A DNA stretch of 64,000 nucleotides, taken from Dryocosmus kuriphilus (taxonomy: Eukaryota; Arthropoda; Insecta; Hymenoptera; Cynipidae). Of the stretch, positions 33,247-45,534 are shown one piece after another. The notes under the pieces were generated by a model. That model was not told where the DNA came from. It saw nothing but the letters and a program-made list of their open reading frames with translations, and searched no databases. Every line of letters begins with the position of its first letter. Positions within the stretch are counted from its first letter, which is position 1. The translations under genes were made by a program, and so were the position numbers. Location of the stretch: the NCBI GenBank assembly GCA_038277395.1, contig CM076190.1, positions 235,320,618 to 235,384,617 on the forward strand, written 5' to 3'.

Positions 33247-36060
33247 TGTTGCAGTTTGACAACCTCACAAAAATTAAAACTCTAAATTTAAATTTTAAAG
33301 TAAGGACGAAGTATTTGACGCTACGGGTAGAGTCGGCACTCCTTGGTCTGTTTATGGCTTAATTTAAGTAATGTTAGTACATTTTGGCTTTGTTATTTTA
33401 TTTTTTTGTATGGCAATTTGTGAGGATGTTTTTGCAGTCTTGAGTTGGGAAGCTCAAGAATACTGTCTTCTCGTCGAGTCGTCGATTAGGGTCGGATGTT
33501 ACCTCCTTTTCAGCGAGGCTTCTACAGTTCAGGGACCTTCGTCTACTTCCTTCAGGTTACTTCGGGTTCATTCAAGTTTCTTCAGGTTCAACGGGATTGT
33601 ACTACCGATAGCCCTAGATCCAAGGCGAGTTCCAGGTGCGGGCGTACTAAGGAAAATTACCTCAAAATTAAGATAATGTTAATTTTGGAATATGTCACTA
33701 AGGGTTGTCCATTATATTAAATTTAAGGAAAAGCCCAGAGCGAAATGACCACAAAATTCGGCTATGGATAGGCATTTGTGCCATGTTTTCGTATCGGGCG
33801 AAACGGCCATAAAATCCGTCACTGGATAGGAGTTTCCAGCATATTTTATCGGACGAATAGCACTAATGCCAATATTTCGCAATTCGTTTGAGGGTTGACC
33901 GGAAAATCACCCTACATCTGACGGCCGCAATGTTCAAAACACCAATCCTCACCCGGAATTTCGATCATCTCAAAAGGCTCAGAATTCTGCGGTTCGGATT
34001 CCAGTCCGGAAGAATTCGCGTCCAGGGAAACAGCCAATCAGCGGGAAGGAAGGAAGCGAAGAGAAGTAAAGACAGCCGAGCAGACTGGCGGGCAGCGGAG
34101 TTCGTCCATCCTACTCTTGACCGCGAGAACTCATGGACACTAGCTTCGCACGCTTTAGTTTCTCTCTCTTTCACCACTCCCGCATCGGTCGACTTCCCGC
34201 AGCCTCGGAACGACCGGTAGCACGAGTGGCCAGTTAGTGCGTCAGTACGCTCAATTGTGTAAGCGTGTAGCTTTGTATACTGAGTCGTTCTCGTATAGAC
34301 GACGACTTTTTTGTTCGTAATAAGGTACGAGTTTTTGTTTCAGGGCGGTTTGGCCAAGTACACGGAACCTGTTATTTGGTTGTATTTCTCCTTAGCCGAA
34401 TCACCTTCTCGTAAGTGATTTAATTGTTGAAATATGGTGCTAGATTAATATATTTTGGAGTGCCGACGCCTGACCGCTCGTTGCCCGTAACTTCAATGCA
34501 CTATGTTTCCACGGAATTGTATTTTGGAACTCCCTCTTTTTTTATGAATCCCACACGGACACATTTTCCTCGACCCAGTCTCTAAATTAATTTACGACCC
34601 GTTTCATTTCTGATCTCACACGCTCTCTATGACAGACTTTGAACCCCTTTTAGACATGATTCCTTTTTTTTATCAACCTCGTGCCTCAACTCTAGTGCTT
34701 TGGTCCCGTGTCGGAAAGATATCTTGTTTTCTTGCAAGTGTGTAATGTAGTATGTAAATAAATAAACTCCGGTATAGAACACGACATTTGGACCATGAAA
34801 CACAATCCCTTTGACTTGACCCTTGCCCAAGCCACATTTCGACCTATTTCACCGACACCCTCTCGACCTTGGTTAATTACCTACATTTATTGACTTTTAT
34901 TTATATTTTTGGTCCTCTATACGTCACATATTATGTGTTCTCGATATTTCTTCCCTTTTTTTTTAGCTGCTATATGGAGTCGTTTTCTGAATCTAGACTT
35001 CATTTTGCCATTCCAACCACTTAGAGTGGAGAACCTCCCTTTTTTTTTGCCATGAGAGCATGTATTGGTAATTATTTCCCCTAACCCCGCTAAGTTAACG
35101 ACCTTTCCTGTCTTATTATACCATTGTGAAGATATTCTAAAATCAACTCATCGCCCCTCGTCCCCCCCCCCCCTCCCATTTAATTTGGCGGACAATTTAC
35201 GGTTTATTGTTCTCTAAACGCACACTTTAAATAAAGTTTGTTATTAGGGTTAATTATTAGCGCGGAAATTAAATTGGGACCCATTATCCTGGCCCAGCCT
35301 ACTTCGAGTAGATTTTGTTAAAAGGATTCTTTCTTAAATATTATTATGAAATGGATCTGTTAATTTTATATTTTTTTTTTAATCTCTTGCGACTCCTTGT
35401 TACTCTGAATAAATTGTTGATTTTATTTTATACACTTTAAAAAGGGTCTTGCCAAAATTTTATTCATCCGAACACCCCCCTCTGCCTTTAGGAACTGAGC
35501 TGGCCATACGTTTTTGGATTCATTCATAATTTTCAGGGTATTAACGAAATTAGCCATATTTTTGGGTTTACTTATAATTTTCAGGATATTAACGAAACTG
35601 GCCATATATTTTGGATTTATTTAAATTTTTGAGGGTATTATTGAGTTTCGGGGAACTGGTATTAATTATCGTTTATTGTCGTTTGGATTTAGGAAATATT
35701 TTCGTTTATTGAAACTCGAGCTCGGAGCCATGGATGATTAGCCTGGTGGGCCTTCGCTTGTTCATTGTCCGGGTGCGCTGTCAAGTTCAGGGATGATTAG
35801 CCTGGTGGCCTCTGTTTATCCTCTACCTGACAAGCGCTAGAGTTGGTTGAGAAAATAAATATCAATTGCCTCTTATCGCTTTTAGCTCTCCGTTTAAGTA
35901 TAATGTTTTCGTATCGTTTTCAGGTTTCGAAAGTTTATAAGGTCAATTTTAGATTGCCTTTATGAAGGCTGGCGCCCAACGGTCACTGTAATTTTAATTT
36001 ATTTTGTATTTTGGATTTTATGCTTGTGCGTGGCCGAAAAGGACCCTGCTAACATCTCTG
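33247..36060. other. unclassified 2.8 kb insertion, possibly LTR-derived
   Basis: It interrupts a LINE RT between motifs A and B. Pyrimidine-rich on the plus strand with a C12 run (35162-35173). The word GATGATTAGCCTGGTGG occurs twice (about 35732 and 35790). Near the right end is TGGCGCCCAAC, like a Gypsy primer-binding site. No protein of more than about 110 codons, and none with a motif. Could be a long LTR plus leader, truncated after the PBS. Confidence 0.4.
35970..35980 (+). promoter_or_regulatory. candidate primer-binding site TGGCGCCCAAC
   Basis: Matches the TGGCGCC-type start of tRNA-primed binding sites in many LTR elements. It sits about 90 bases from the right end of the insertion, with no pol region after it. 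Confidence 0.35.
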
Positions 36061-36073
36061 GAAAAAGGCTACG

Positions 36074-36678
36074 TCACATCTTTCATAACCTCCCAAAGTT
36101 TAACTCTATCAACCTTGTCGAAAGCTTTCTGCAGGTCAATGAACGCGCAGAAAAGTTTTTTGATTACTTTCAAATTTTCTTATGTAACCTGTCGCAAACT
36201 AAATATTTGATTTGCACATAATCTTCCTGGCATAAATCCGCATTGGGCCTCCCATATCTTGACTTTCGTTATTTCCATGACTTTGCTAATAAGTATTTTG
36301 CTAAATACTTTGACTGGGGTACTAAGTAAGCTGATAGCCCTATAGCTAGAGCAGTCGCTCTTATCTTCTTTTTCCTTGTAAATTGGAACGATGATCTCCT
36401 TCCTCCAATCATTTGGATCTTCTCCATTCACAGCACACATGTTCATCAATTCGCCTAACCACAAAAAGAGGAATTCGTCGCCGATTTTAAGCATTTCACA
36501 CGTAATTCCATGTACGCCAGAAGCCTTACAATTCTTCAGATTTTTAATTACCGCTTTAATGCTGAACACATTAATTCCTACTTAGTCACCTTCAGAGAAA
36601 TTTTCTAATGTACTTTTTTCTTTACCGCATTTGTTAGCTTCACCCCCATACAGTTCCTCTAAAAAGATTTCACAGTCC
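36074..36678 (-). pseudogene. second LINE family: RT 5' half
   Basis: Minus strand. IKNLKNCKASGVHGITCEML is the first RT region, followed by PNDWRKEIIVPIYK, DCSSYRAISLLSTPVKVF, CGFMPGRLCANQIFSLRQVT, and motif A as AFIDLQKAFDKVDRVKLWEV. The chain then stops at the edge of the 33.2-36.1 kb insertion and resumes at 33246 with the expected next segment. The N-terminal endonuclease is missing; upstream DNA is the dispersed repeat. Confidence 0.85.
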
Positions 36679-37190
36679 ATTTCTGGTAAAGCATCATTCT
36701 TGTATGTTTTTTTCCACTTAGTTTTATGCAGAAGTTTAGTTCATCAATTCGAATGCCGTCTAGAGATGGTTGACTGATTTCAACGGAAATGTGATAGAAT
36801 ATTGCATTGTTATTCGAACTAGGCAATACGTATGTATGCTGCAAAGATATAATCCGATTCGATATTTGTGTGTATATCAAAATTGGAATACAATATTTGA
36901 CTCTAACATTAACAAAATAAGAAGTATTAATCTAAACTTTGTGAAAAATATATAAAGAAGCTCATGAGCTAGTAGAATATATGGATGGAAAATAAAAGGA
37001 CGCGATTGTGAAACATCTTTAACTTTATTGAAACAATAAGAGGGCAATATTGTGAAATTTGTAGATACGCTAAGGTCGCCTCCGCCAAGGTAACTTTTGC
37101 GAATAATCGCAAATTTATTTTATGAAACTAAATTAAGAAAAATATTATCTAATTTATTATCATTTATATGTGTGTAGTCACATTATTATT
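36679..37190. repeat. dispersed repeat, copy 2
   Basis: Homologous to 12690-13690 with the same start (TTCTGGTAAAGCATCATT) and the same order of conserved blocks. Abuts the LINE RT fragment on its left. Confidence 0.6.
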
Positions 37191-38029
37191 TGCAAGCCAC
37201 ATTTATAAAGAAAATAATTTTGCTTCTATTTATTACATTTTAATTAAGAATTAAAGAATCTGATTTGTGTGGTAGTGGAACCAGTGCTCGGCCTTTTCTG
37301 TCGAGCTGCCTATTTAGCAACATTTTTTGAAAGAACATTTTAATGTACAATTTCTCAAAAGCTCTGATAATATTGCTTGTCTTTTCTAGTTTATTATTCA
37401 CTTATGATTTTTTTCAAGGAAACATTTCACTTAATAAAGCACACTCTACTCTACTCCCAAAGGACCATCGGAGTTGCTTGTACTGCACGGGAGGTGCCAT
37501 CCCTACTTGGCACGTCGGCTGGTGGCAGATCGGGAAACACTCACTGGAAACAGAGCGTAGGGCAGAAATGAAATACGTCCCGCGGATCAAAGACTCATGA
37601 TTAGTGACTTCTGCAGCCCACTGGGAGTGCACCGAGCATTGTTGGCCTTACAATCAGCTTGGGGATGGAGCGAATGTGAGCTTGCTCTGCCGAGTTGCAA
37701 GCTCCGGCCGGACATCTGGAATCCCCTACTTCGAGCCTTGATGAGGGAATACGTGGTGACTGCATAGGTCGGAATTTGCAGCATTTCGGGCGACTTCTGT
37801 TCCTTCTGTATACACAGAGCTGTCTAAACAATGACTGCTTTTTAGGGAAGTAGAGTAGGTCTGCGGCCGGAGGGTATGCACGATCCCAGCTCTTTCGACC
37901 CGCCCCTCCACGTACGATGCGCTGGAACAATTCTACGGCAACCACGACTCTAGACAGGAACATTAAAGACGACATAGTTATGAATACGGAAAAGAACAAA
38001 CGAAGGGATGAAGCAAAGGAGATCAAACT

Positions 38030-38900
38030 GCCTTAAAGTACGAAGACCATCTTAGATAGCTCTTGGAGACGCTCGAAAAGCAGGTTGACAGAAGGGTGAC
38101 AAAACTGCTTACTGTTATCAGGAAAATGGGGGATGGCACGAATGTTTGAAAGTACCTTGACAAGCCTATTAAGGATGGCCTAACGAAGGCTAAAAGTTTA
38201 ATTGACGCTCTTAATAACAGTGGAGTGGAATAAGGTGAGATTGAAAATAAGATGAAGGTATTAAAACCTGCAAAGCCACTAGCATCTCTGGCACGGCGGC
38301 TCAAGAACTGTTAGTTACCAACTGGCGCGTGACAAGAGCCCCAGGTTCAGAAGCAAAAAGAAAAAAACCACTGGCTAACATGTCGGGCCCTAGCAGTAGA
38401 GGAACCTGAGACCTGACAAAAAAGTCCAGTTAGAGGTTAATAACCCAAAATGGGTCGAGCAATCTGTGCTTAAAAAGAGAAAGGAGAAACCAGCTTCAAC
38501 TAATAAGAAAGCGGACAAGGCAATTAGGAAAGAAGGGGGAAAACGCAAAAGATCTCTGCCAGAGGCCATTTTAATTAGGCCATCTACAGTGCACAGGTTT
38601 GCAGAAATACTGAGGGATATTAGAGCCAAGGTTAAAAAACGGGAAACGGAGGGTGACATCTAGGCCACAAAGAAAACTAGGCAATGTGATGTTTTGCTAG
38701 AGTTCGGTGCATCTAAAGAAAAAAGGCCAGGTTTGGTAAGGGTATACAAAGCTATTTGGACTATCCAAATGTGCGATATGGATGTAGCAACGGACGGACT
38801 ATACTAACGAGGCTAAGTGCTCTCTTTTTGTGACCAGAAGACAAAGTTGCCCAGTGGACCACATCCCCGGTACTTCCAGGTGTGCAACCTACAAGGAAGT
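38030..38900 (+). pseudogene. R1-like ORF1 (Gag)
   Basis: Starts in a helical stretch (LLETLEKQVDRRVTKLLTVI). Next is a basic region (38466-38663) containing EAILIRPSTVHRFAEILRDI and RAKVKKRETEGD, matching R1-type Gag just before its RNA-binding part. Then CDVLLEFGASKEKRPGL follows. Cys-containing remains near 38820-38900 are what is left of the zinc knuckles. Frameshifts and stops separate the pieces. It sits directly upstream of the endonuclease, as in R1 elements. Confidence 0.6.
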
Positions 38901-38924
38901 AGACCGCAGGTGTAATGGAAGGAG

Positions 38925-39758
38925 GTGATGGTGGTTATCCTTCAAGGTAAAATGAACCGCTGTAGGCTAACCCATGGATTGTTGTCCCAACTAGCAACTG
39001 AAAAAGAAGTAGATATTATTTTAGTCAGCGAGCAATATGGAAACAGAAAGGATCCAAACTCGTTCACCGACAAGAGCGGCACTGACGCCATTTGGTTGAC
39101 TAGCAGAAATAGGTTCTTGGTACGCAAGCACGGTAGGGGTTTTGAGAGGATATCGAGCAGCAAGGTCACAATCGTCAGTTTCTATCTCTCCCCTAATGAG
39201 GGAGTAGCAGCTTTCCGTAGAAAGTTGGAAGAGATAGAAGACTTCTGTTCCAAATTGGAAGGTGGCATCATCATGGCAGGCGACTTCAGTACTAAATCAT
39301 GTGAATGGGGCATGCCTTGGACGGACACGAGGGGACGAGTGGTGACTAATATGTTAGCTAAGCTCGATATGACAGCTATGAATATGGGAACCTCTTTCAC
39401 CTTTAAAGGGAGAGGCTTTGGAAAAACCATACTAGACATTACCATGGACACACCAGGCGCAGCACGTAGGATCAGTAGATGGCAAGTGCTGGAACACGAC
39501 ACGGCAAGTGATCATCAATACGTTAGCTTTCAACTGAGTAGAGTAAATCAGTGTACTGCTAAGACTAACAAGATACAGACTAAAAGAATCGCGTTGGATG
39601 TGAAGAAGCTCGACGCGGACAATCTTCTGGACACAATTGAAAAAAAGGACCGCCGCCTCCTTAAAGAGTCATGTATCGTGTTAGTCAAGAAAGCGGATGC
39701 AGAAATTCTGGTGGAGACCACAGCAACCTGTTTGTTCAAAATTGCAACGCCTCGATGA
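38925..39758 (+). pseudogene. R1-like AP-endonuclease domain (open, 277 codons)
   Basis: The longest intact frame in the window. LQGKMNRCRLTHGLLSQLA leads into DIILVSEQYGNR (catalytic E region), TIVSFYLSPNEG, IMAGDFSTKSCEWGMPW (family G-D-F-N with N changed to S), DTRGRVVTNMLAKLDMTAMN, GKTILDITMDTP and TASDHQYVSFQL, the S-D-H catalytic end. This is the target-nicking endonuclease of an R1-type LINE. The substituted Asn is normally important for catalysis, so activity is doubtful. The frame ends at TGA before the RT, so the polyprotein is broken. Confidence 0.88.
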
Positions 39759-40272
39759 CAGAATGAACTGCAAGGCGAAGTAGGACGCAGGTGCACTGGT
39801 GGAACCAAGAATTCTTTGAGCTTAGGCCTAGTTGCTTTAAACTGAAGCACAAGGTTCGTAGAATTCGGAAAAAAGAAGAGATGCATCCCAGGCTTACAGG
39901 GAGTATAAGCTAGTCCAGAAGATGCTTAATGGTGTTATAGACGAGAGCAAACACCGTAAGTGGCTGGAGGTCCGAATGGCAGTGGACCTAGATACGTGGG
40001 TGATTGGCTATCAGAATGCGACGAGAAAACTATATGGGCGATCACCAGTAGCTGCCATGGAACTCAAGAAGGTGGAGCATATTATTAGGGAACTGTTCCA
40101 TAAATATCCAGCGACGACACAGAAGACGCGCTAACGGGAGTAGTGCCTCTACTTACCAAGGAGGAATTATAGACGGCCGCATCTAAAATTCATTAGTTTC
40201 AGACACCGGGTCCTGCTGGTATCCCTACGGAGCTGGTTAGGCTAATGGCAAAAGAGGGCCGGACTCTGCTGC

Positions 40273-40615
40273 TTGACGTGGAAAAAACAGAGGCTTGTTT
40301 TTCTGAACAAGAGGAAGGTACTGAGGATCACACCATCGTCATTTAGATCGCTCTCCATGCTTGGCGTTATCCGAAAGCTCTTTGAGAAGCCGGTGCGGTC
40401 CAGACTAAGAACGGGAAGAGAGGCAGCAGGTTTTCTGGCCAATGAGCAGCACGCATTCGGAGAAGGTAGGTCTACGGTGGGAGCGATCCGTGAGGCACTT
40501 CAAGAAACCAACAAAGCAATGAGTGGAAAACAAATTGTAAGCAGGGTGTGCGTGAGGGTAACTTATGATGTGAGGAATGCCATCAACACAGTAATGTGCG
40601 TTGATATTTGTAATG
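40273..40615 (+). pseudogene. R1-like RT, 5' half of copy B
   Basis: LGVIRKLFEKPVRSRLRTG, EQHAFGEGRSTVGAIREALQ and TYDVRNAINTVMCVDICN correspond to the first RT motifs. Motif A D-V-R-N-A-F-N is changed to DVRNAIN. The match to copy A ends near 40615, where unrelated DNA starts. The RT continues at 43950. Confidence 0.82.
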
Positions 40616-40740
40616 GTGTAATTTCTTTGAATATCGCAAACCTCGTGTTTTATAGATTTCTCATAATTTATTAATTTCGATCTTTTATTATAAATTTTGA
40701 GAACCCCGTGGTCTGATACAGACGGTGACCGTGTGTACAG

Positions 40741-40816
<76 letters not shown>

Positions 40817-43800
40817 TTGACGTGAGCCGAAGAATGGGGGCTTACTCTAAAAAAATCGAAATCAAGGTTTTTATACATTTCGATAGTCTTCGAGCTGCTC
40901 TTTTTAATGAAACAATCGATAAAATTTTCCAAGCTTTATTATTGCTAATAATTGGGATGTTACATACACGAGAAATCAGGCTTTCGCTCGAGATCCCGTG
41001 AAATACCTCCCACCACTCACCACTACATCTCCGCGTCTCATCTGTCCCGTGTGTGAGTACAGGCGAACGTTGAGAAGCTCATGGTGCAATCGTAAAGGGC
41101 GTCGCGTGTTTTCTTGCATAATGGATATTTCCGTCAATTTTTAATGAATCAATCTAAAAGTTTCCAGATATCTTCGTTTGATAGCAGTGAATAAATTTCT
41201 CATTGGAGGTTATTTCAACTCTAAAGTTCCCTCGATACTTTTATTTGCCGAAACTAAGAAACGTGCTTAACGACCGGTCTTAATTTACAATTAATTATTA
41301 TTCAACGATAGGCAGCTTTAATTAATTTCTTAATTTTTTAGGCATCGCCAGATTATACTGCGTGTATATACCAAGTTTTAAATATTTTCAATTACATTAG
41401 TTGAGTTCTGACGATTTATGTTTCAAAAAATGATTGAATTTGGCGACAGGAAGAAAAGGAGAACGCGACAGCGGTCCCGCTAGAATATGCGTGAGAATGT
41501 AGTGGTAAGTGGAGAGGGAAGATTTAGTGAGTCTTCTCTCTCTCCTAAAAGTTGCGTCTATCGGATCGACTGCGACCGCTCGCCCTGAAAAATCTCACTT
41601 ATCAGAGTAAGCCCCCTTTCTTCGGCGCACGTCACATGTATATATTATATATATTTTATATAAATATATATATATATATATTTATTTATATACATATATA
41701 TTCGCCTGGGCCCTCTGTGTCACACAAAACTACTCCGAATTTATGAGGTGAGAGCTTTCGCTACACTATTCGTTGCATTACCGACCAGGACTGGCCGTCA
41801 TCTGCCACACCGCGAGGCAGCTACTATCAGGCGAACTTCACCTATCTGTTCCTCCTGGCTTATCAAATTTTCAGTTATTGTTCCGTTACATCCAGCTTCT
41901 CAGATACCCAGGCAGTGGTTATGATTCAAGGTCCAACATCCGATGAGGATAGGTAATACTACAATCATTTTGTTTGGCAATTCTGTCTAATAAAGTGACT
42001 AGAATAATTTTAATTTTTAATTCTCCCTAAGAATTGGGTAGAACGATTTTGTTTAACAGTTCTCCCTAAAGTGTGAGGTAAAAAGATTTTGTCTGTCGAG
42101 CTTTTTATTGTTTTCGAAGTCCTAAAACAACGACTGCCGTGCGAAAGTAGGACTTCCTCTTCCTAATAAAATTTAAAGGGATCCTGCTGCTCTCTCGGCT
42201 TACGATTCCCGTAGTGGGCAGCTCATCTTCAAGAAACAAGGAAAATACTCGAATTCTTGGAATTTGCAGTAGGACAGAAAAGGAAGGAAGACTTCGCGAA
42301 GAGAGGGATAGGTAACGAGGCCGACCAAAGGAAGCGCGGATTATAGGACGCGAGCTCCCTCTCTCATGGCAGTACATCGTGCCTTTCGGGCTCTCTGTTT
42401 TCTTTGTTCCGAATCTCTTCTAAGAAGTGATTCTTCGTTTCTTTTCAGCTCATCCTCTCAAGGAATATGGTAGAACTGAGGTTTCATTTGCAATGGTTCA
42501 ATCGAGTTAATTGTTGATATTAATTGTTGGTGTTTAATTTGAGTAGATTTTGTATTTTTTGGCTGAGTCATTGATTGCGAAAAGTGTCCCCTTCATTGTC
42601 TTACTGCTTCACTTGTGATACTGTGATTATGAATATGTCTCGTTAATCTCTCCCTACTATAGAGTGCCGAAGGGTTAATTCTTTTGACGATCTCTATTTT
42701 ATATGTATGTGTGATTTTATTGCCGTTTATCTAATCTAGCGTCCTTTCTTTTCTCTCAGACCTCGGCTTGTGAACCCCGTACGCTAACCACGTATTCTCT
42801 TTATGCTTCTATTATGAATATAGCCCCATTTCCAATTATTCTAAATCTTTTGCAGTCCCCTTTTTTAGAAACTACTCCTCTTCTTTTACCATATAAGTAT
42901 ATTTACTGAATTGAGCACCCCTTTAGCTTTATCAGACCACGTTTTCACTCGATGCGTCCCTTTACCTTACAGTTTTCCTGTCGCTGCTGCGTCATCTCTG
43001 GAATCTGACCCCACTTTAGATACGTCCCAGATCGATGTGTATCTTATTTTACCGTTTCAATATGTTTACTGAATTGAGACCCATTTCAACTTTCGTACTT
43101 CGTACTTCCCCATTATCGAATTAGCATTATGAGCGAATTGATCACTATAGTTGCGTTCCTTTCCTCTTCTTTCCATCGTGTTGCTTTGAGACCATGCCCT
43201 GCACATTCCAACCCCATTCCCTTTTACTTTGTAAACACTAGCGGGATCTACGATATCAATATGTTATTTATTGAATTATTGCAAATTACATCGGCTATAG
43301 TGTAGGTTAGCAATTTTGTATCGAGTTGTGGTTAATTTTTTATTGGCGATTTTGTATTGAGATATATACTAAGTTGTTGTTTGTATGAGATTCGCGTTAA
43401 TATATTAATTTTGTATCGAGGTTCGTGACCTCAGATGTTTCTTGATTTTTTGTTGAGATCTATAGGGCTTTAATAGAGATCTGCATTGATTTTGCACTCA
43501 GTTTTGTACTATTATGTTGATTTGTGTTGACGCCTAACTAAAATTATTGTTTGAAACTGCTGGGACCCTTTACAAAGAAATATCATTCTTTAACTGTTAT
43601 AGAAAATCATTTGGAGAATTAATGAATGGTGCTTATCCCATCCTCTCAAATTTAAGTAATTTAGAGGCTCAGATAGGAGGTAAAGTTGGTAGTCCGGATA
43701 AATTATGTACTTTATGTTTTTTTTTTTCTCGTTTCCAAAGAAAGGACTCTCATCCACGGTTATTGAATTTTGAAGTATATTGAGCTTTGGGGTTTTGAAT

Positions 43801-43949
43801 GTTTTGTAGTTTTAGGTTTTATTGTGGTTTTTGGTTTAATTTATCGGATTACCTTATGCGTGACCTAGTTCGACCACATTATCTTCTCAATATTAGCACC
43901 TGAGAAAGACGTGCATGTCAAACATTTTTGTGACATTGTAATGACGTTT
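40616..43949. other. unclassified 3.3 kb insertion inside R1-like LINE
   Basis: Begins after TTGTAATG (about 40607-40614) and ends before a matching TTGTAATG (about 43935-43942), a possible target-site duplication. Contains a (TA)n/(GT)n microsatellite, AT tracts (41640-41700) and pyrimidine-rich DNA at 42.4-43.3 kb. No coding region with a motif; a 90-codon minus-strand frame (42105-42377) is basic and unrecognised. Confidence 0.45.
40743..40816. repeat. (TA)n(GT)n microsatellite
   Basis: About 32 TA units followed by about five GT units. Confidence 0.95.
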
Positions 43950-45110
43950 TAAAGTCCCTAAGTACCTTCAGCGCCTAATTTGCCAATATCTTAAAGAGAG
44001 ACTTCTGTCTCTCGTTACCGCATAAGGGGCGCGCTGTGTCAGAGTCCGTACAGGTGTAGCCCAGGGTTCGGAGTTGAAACCTGATCTCTGCAATGTGGTG
44101 GATGATGAGGTCTTAGCGCTCAAACTCCCCGAAGGCGTGAAGTTGGTACGGTTTGCTGACGACCTCGCGGTGATGATTACAGCCAGAAGGGAGGAAAAAT
44201 TCCAGATACTTAGTGTACATTGTCTCGAAATTGGTTGAAAATTGGCTACAAAAGCATGGGCTACATCTGGCTAACAAGAAAACAGAGGCCGTGTTTCTCA
44301 TAAGACAGAGGCTATTCAGTAAGCCATTCATAGCGGACATCGCTGTACAGGACATTGATTCTGTGAAAGAACTAAAGTATCTAGTTGTGTGGGTCGCTGA
44401 GAAGCTTCCCTTCGAGACTCAATTCAGAAAGGCGGCTGGAAAAGCAGAGAATATGCAGTCACTATGCTATCTATGCTCATGTCGAACTTAGCGGGGCCCA
44501 GGAGCTGTAAGAAGAAAATCCTGATGAGCGTGGCGAATTCCATTATGCTTCACGGGACAAAAGTGTTAGTTGATGCTCTCAGGGTGGATTGTTACAGGAA
44601 AATGTTACTGGCTGTCCAAAGAAAGGACGTACATAGAGTTGTATTGGTTATTGCGGGAGGCATACTTGTTGATCTATTAGCAGCTGAGTGTAAGAATATC
44701 TACGAGACTAAAAAGCAAGGCACGAAAAGAAAAATCATAAGAGGAGCGAAATAGGAGACATTTCAAGTATGGCAAGAACAGTGGAAGACTAAGGAAAGGA
44801 GTAGATGGGCTGCCAGGATAATAGGAGAAGTCCGATTGTGGCTCAGTAGGAGATGTGGGAACGTCAATTAACACCTTTCTCAGCTTTTGTCTGGCCACGG
44901 GCTTTTCAGAGACTATTTGTTCCGCAGGATATACTTACTTCCATTGTAATGGATGGTCAAGAGAATGGGTAGACCTTGAAAACGTGTTAAAATCCAAAGT
45001 GAAACGAGACTGCATTGGAACTCTGACGATTGAGTCCCAGAATAATTGGGATGCCACGGTTAGATGTGTAGAGGGAACCCTGTCATAAAAGAGAAGGGAG
45101 GACCAACTTA
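43950..45110 (+). pseudogene. R1-like RT 3' half and C-terminal region, copy C
   Basis: Starts at the segment where copy B stops. It includes an intact catalytic loop VRFADDLAVM (44152-44163), KHGLHLANKKTEAVFLIRQR, SMLMSNLAGPRSCKKKILMS, HGTKVLVDALRVDCYRKML and VVLVIAGGILVDLLAAE. The C-terminal domain then gives RRCGNVN and LSQLLSGHGLFRDYL. Multiple frameshifts and stops. Both RT aspartates survive here although copy A has lost one. Confidence 0.85.
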
Positions 45111-45447
45111 GGTACATAGGTATCCAGCAATAAAGTAACTAACCCCTCCAATTTGTCGAAGGCCGGCGAGCCCGATGCGCTATAAGGTGCTACAGTGGAC
45201 GACGGGTTTCATTTTCCAGGAAAGGGATTGAAGCTTTAGCACTCGCAAAACAAGTGGTATTTGCAGGGGAACGCTAGCGCACGGCGTAGGATGCCTATAA
45301 CTCATGTCCTTAATGTAATTTGAAGGCGCTTCCGAGGCACGTGTTGGCAGGATGGAGGAGGTGGTTTTAATGGGTACTGCCGCTTTTAGGTCTAGTGCTA
45401 CTCTCAGATCATAAACAGGATTTTTACCTCCTCTTGCAAGAAAAAAC
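45111..45447 (+). other. R1-like 3' UTR
   Basis: No ORF. Lies between the broken C-terminus and the TCTAC tract; ends AAGAAAAAACTCC next to the repeat. Confidence 0.55.
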
Positions 45448-45497
45448 TCCCTACTCTACTCTCTACTCTGCTCCACTCTAATCTACTCTACATCTCT
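45448..45497. repeat. (TCTAC)n tract at R1-like 3' end
   Basis: CTACTCTACTCTCTACTCTG followed by degenerate repeats, the same motif as at 20746-21530 and 37443-37456. Confidence 0.9.
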
Positions 45498-45534
45498 CTG
45501 ATGAAGGAAGAAAATGCTCAGAGTCACCACAGAT

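Larger units (their letters stand above)
37457..45447 (+). mobile_element. R1-like LINE, copy B/C, interrupted by a 3.3 kb insertion
   Basis: The 5' edge follows ACTCTACTCTACTC and the 3' edge runs into CTACTCTACTCTCTACTCTG, so both ends sit in TCTAC repeats. From left: a 5' UTR, gag-like ORF1, an AP-endonuclease, the first half of RT to about 40615, an unrelated block, then the second half of RT from about 43950, a C-terminal region and a 3' UTR. Without the block it would be about 4.7 kb. All parts but the endonuclease contain stops. Confidence 0.82.
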
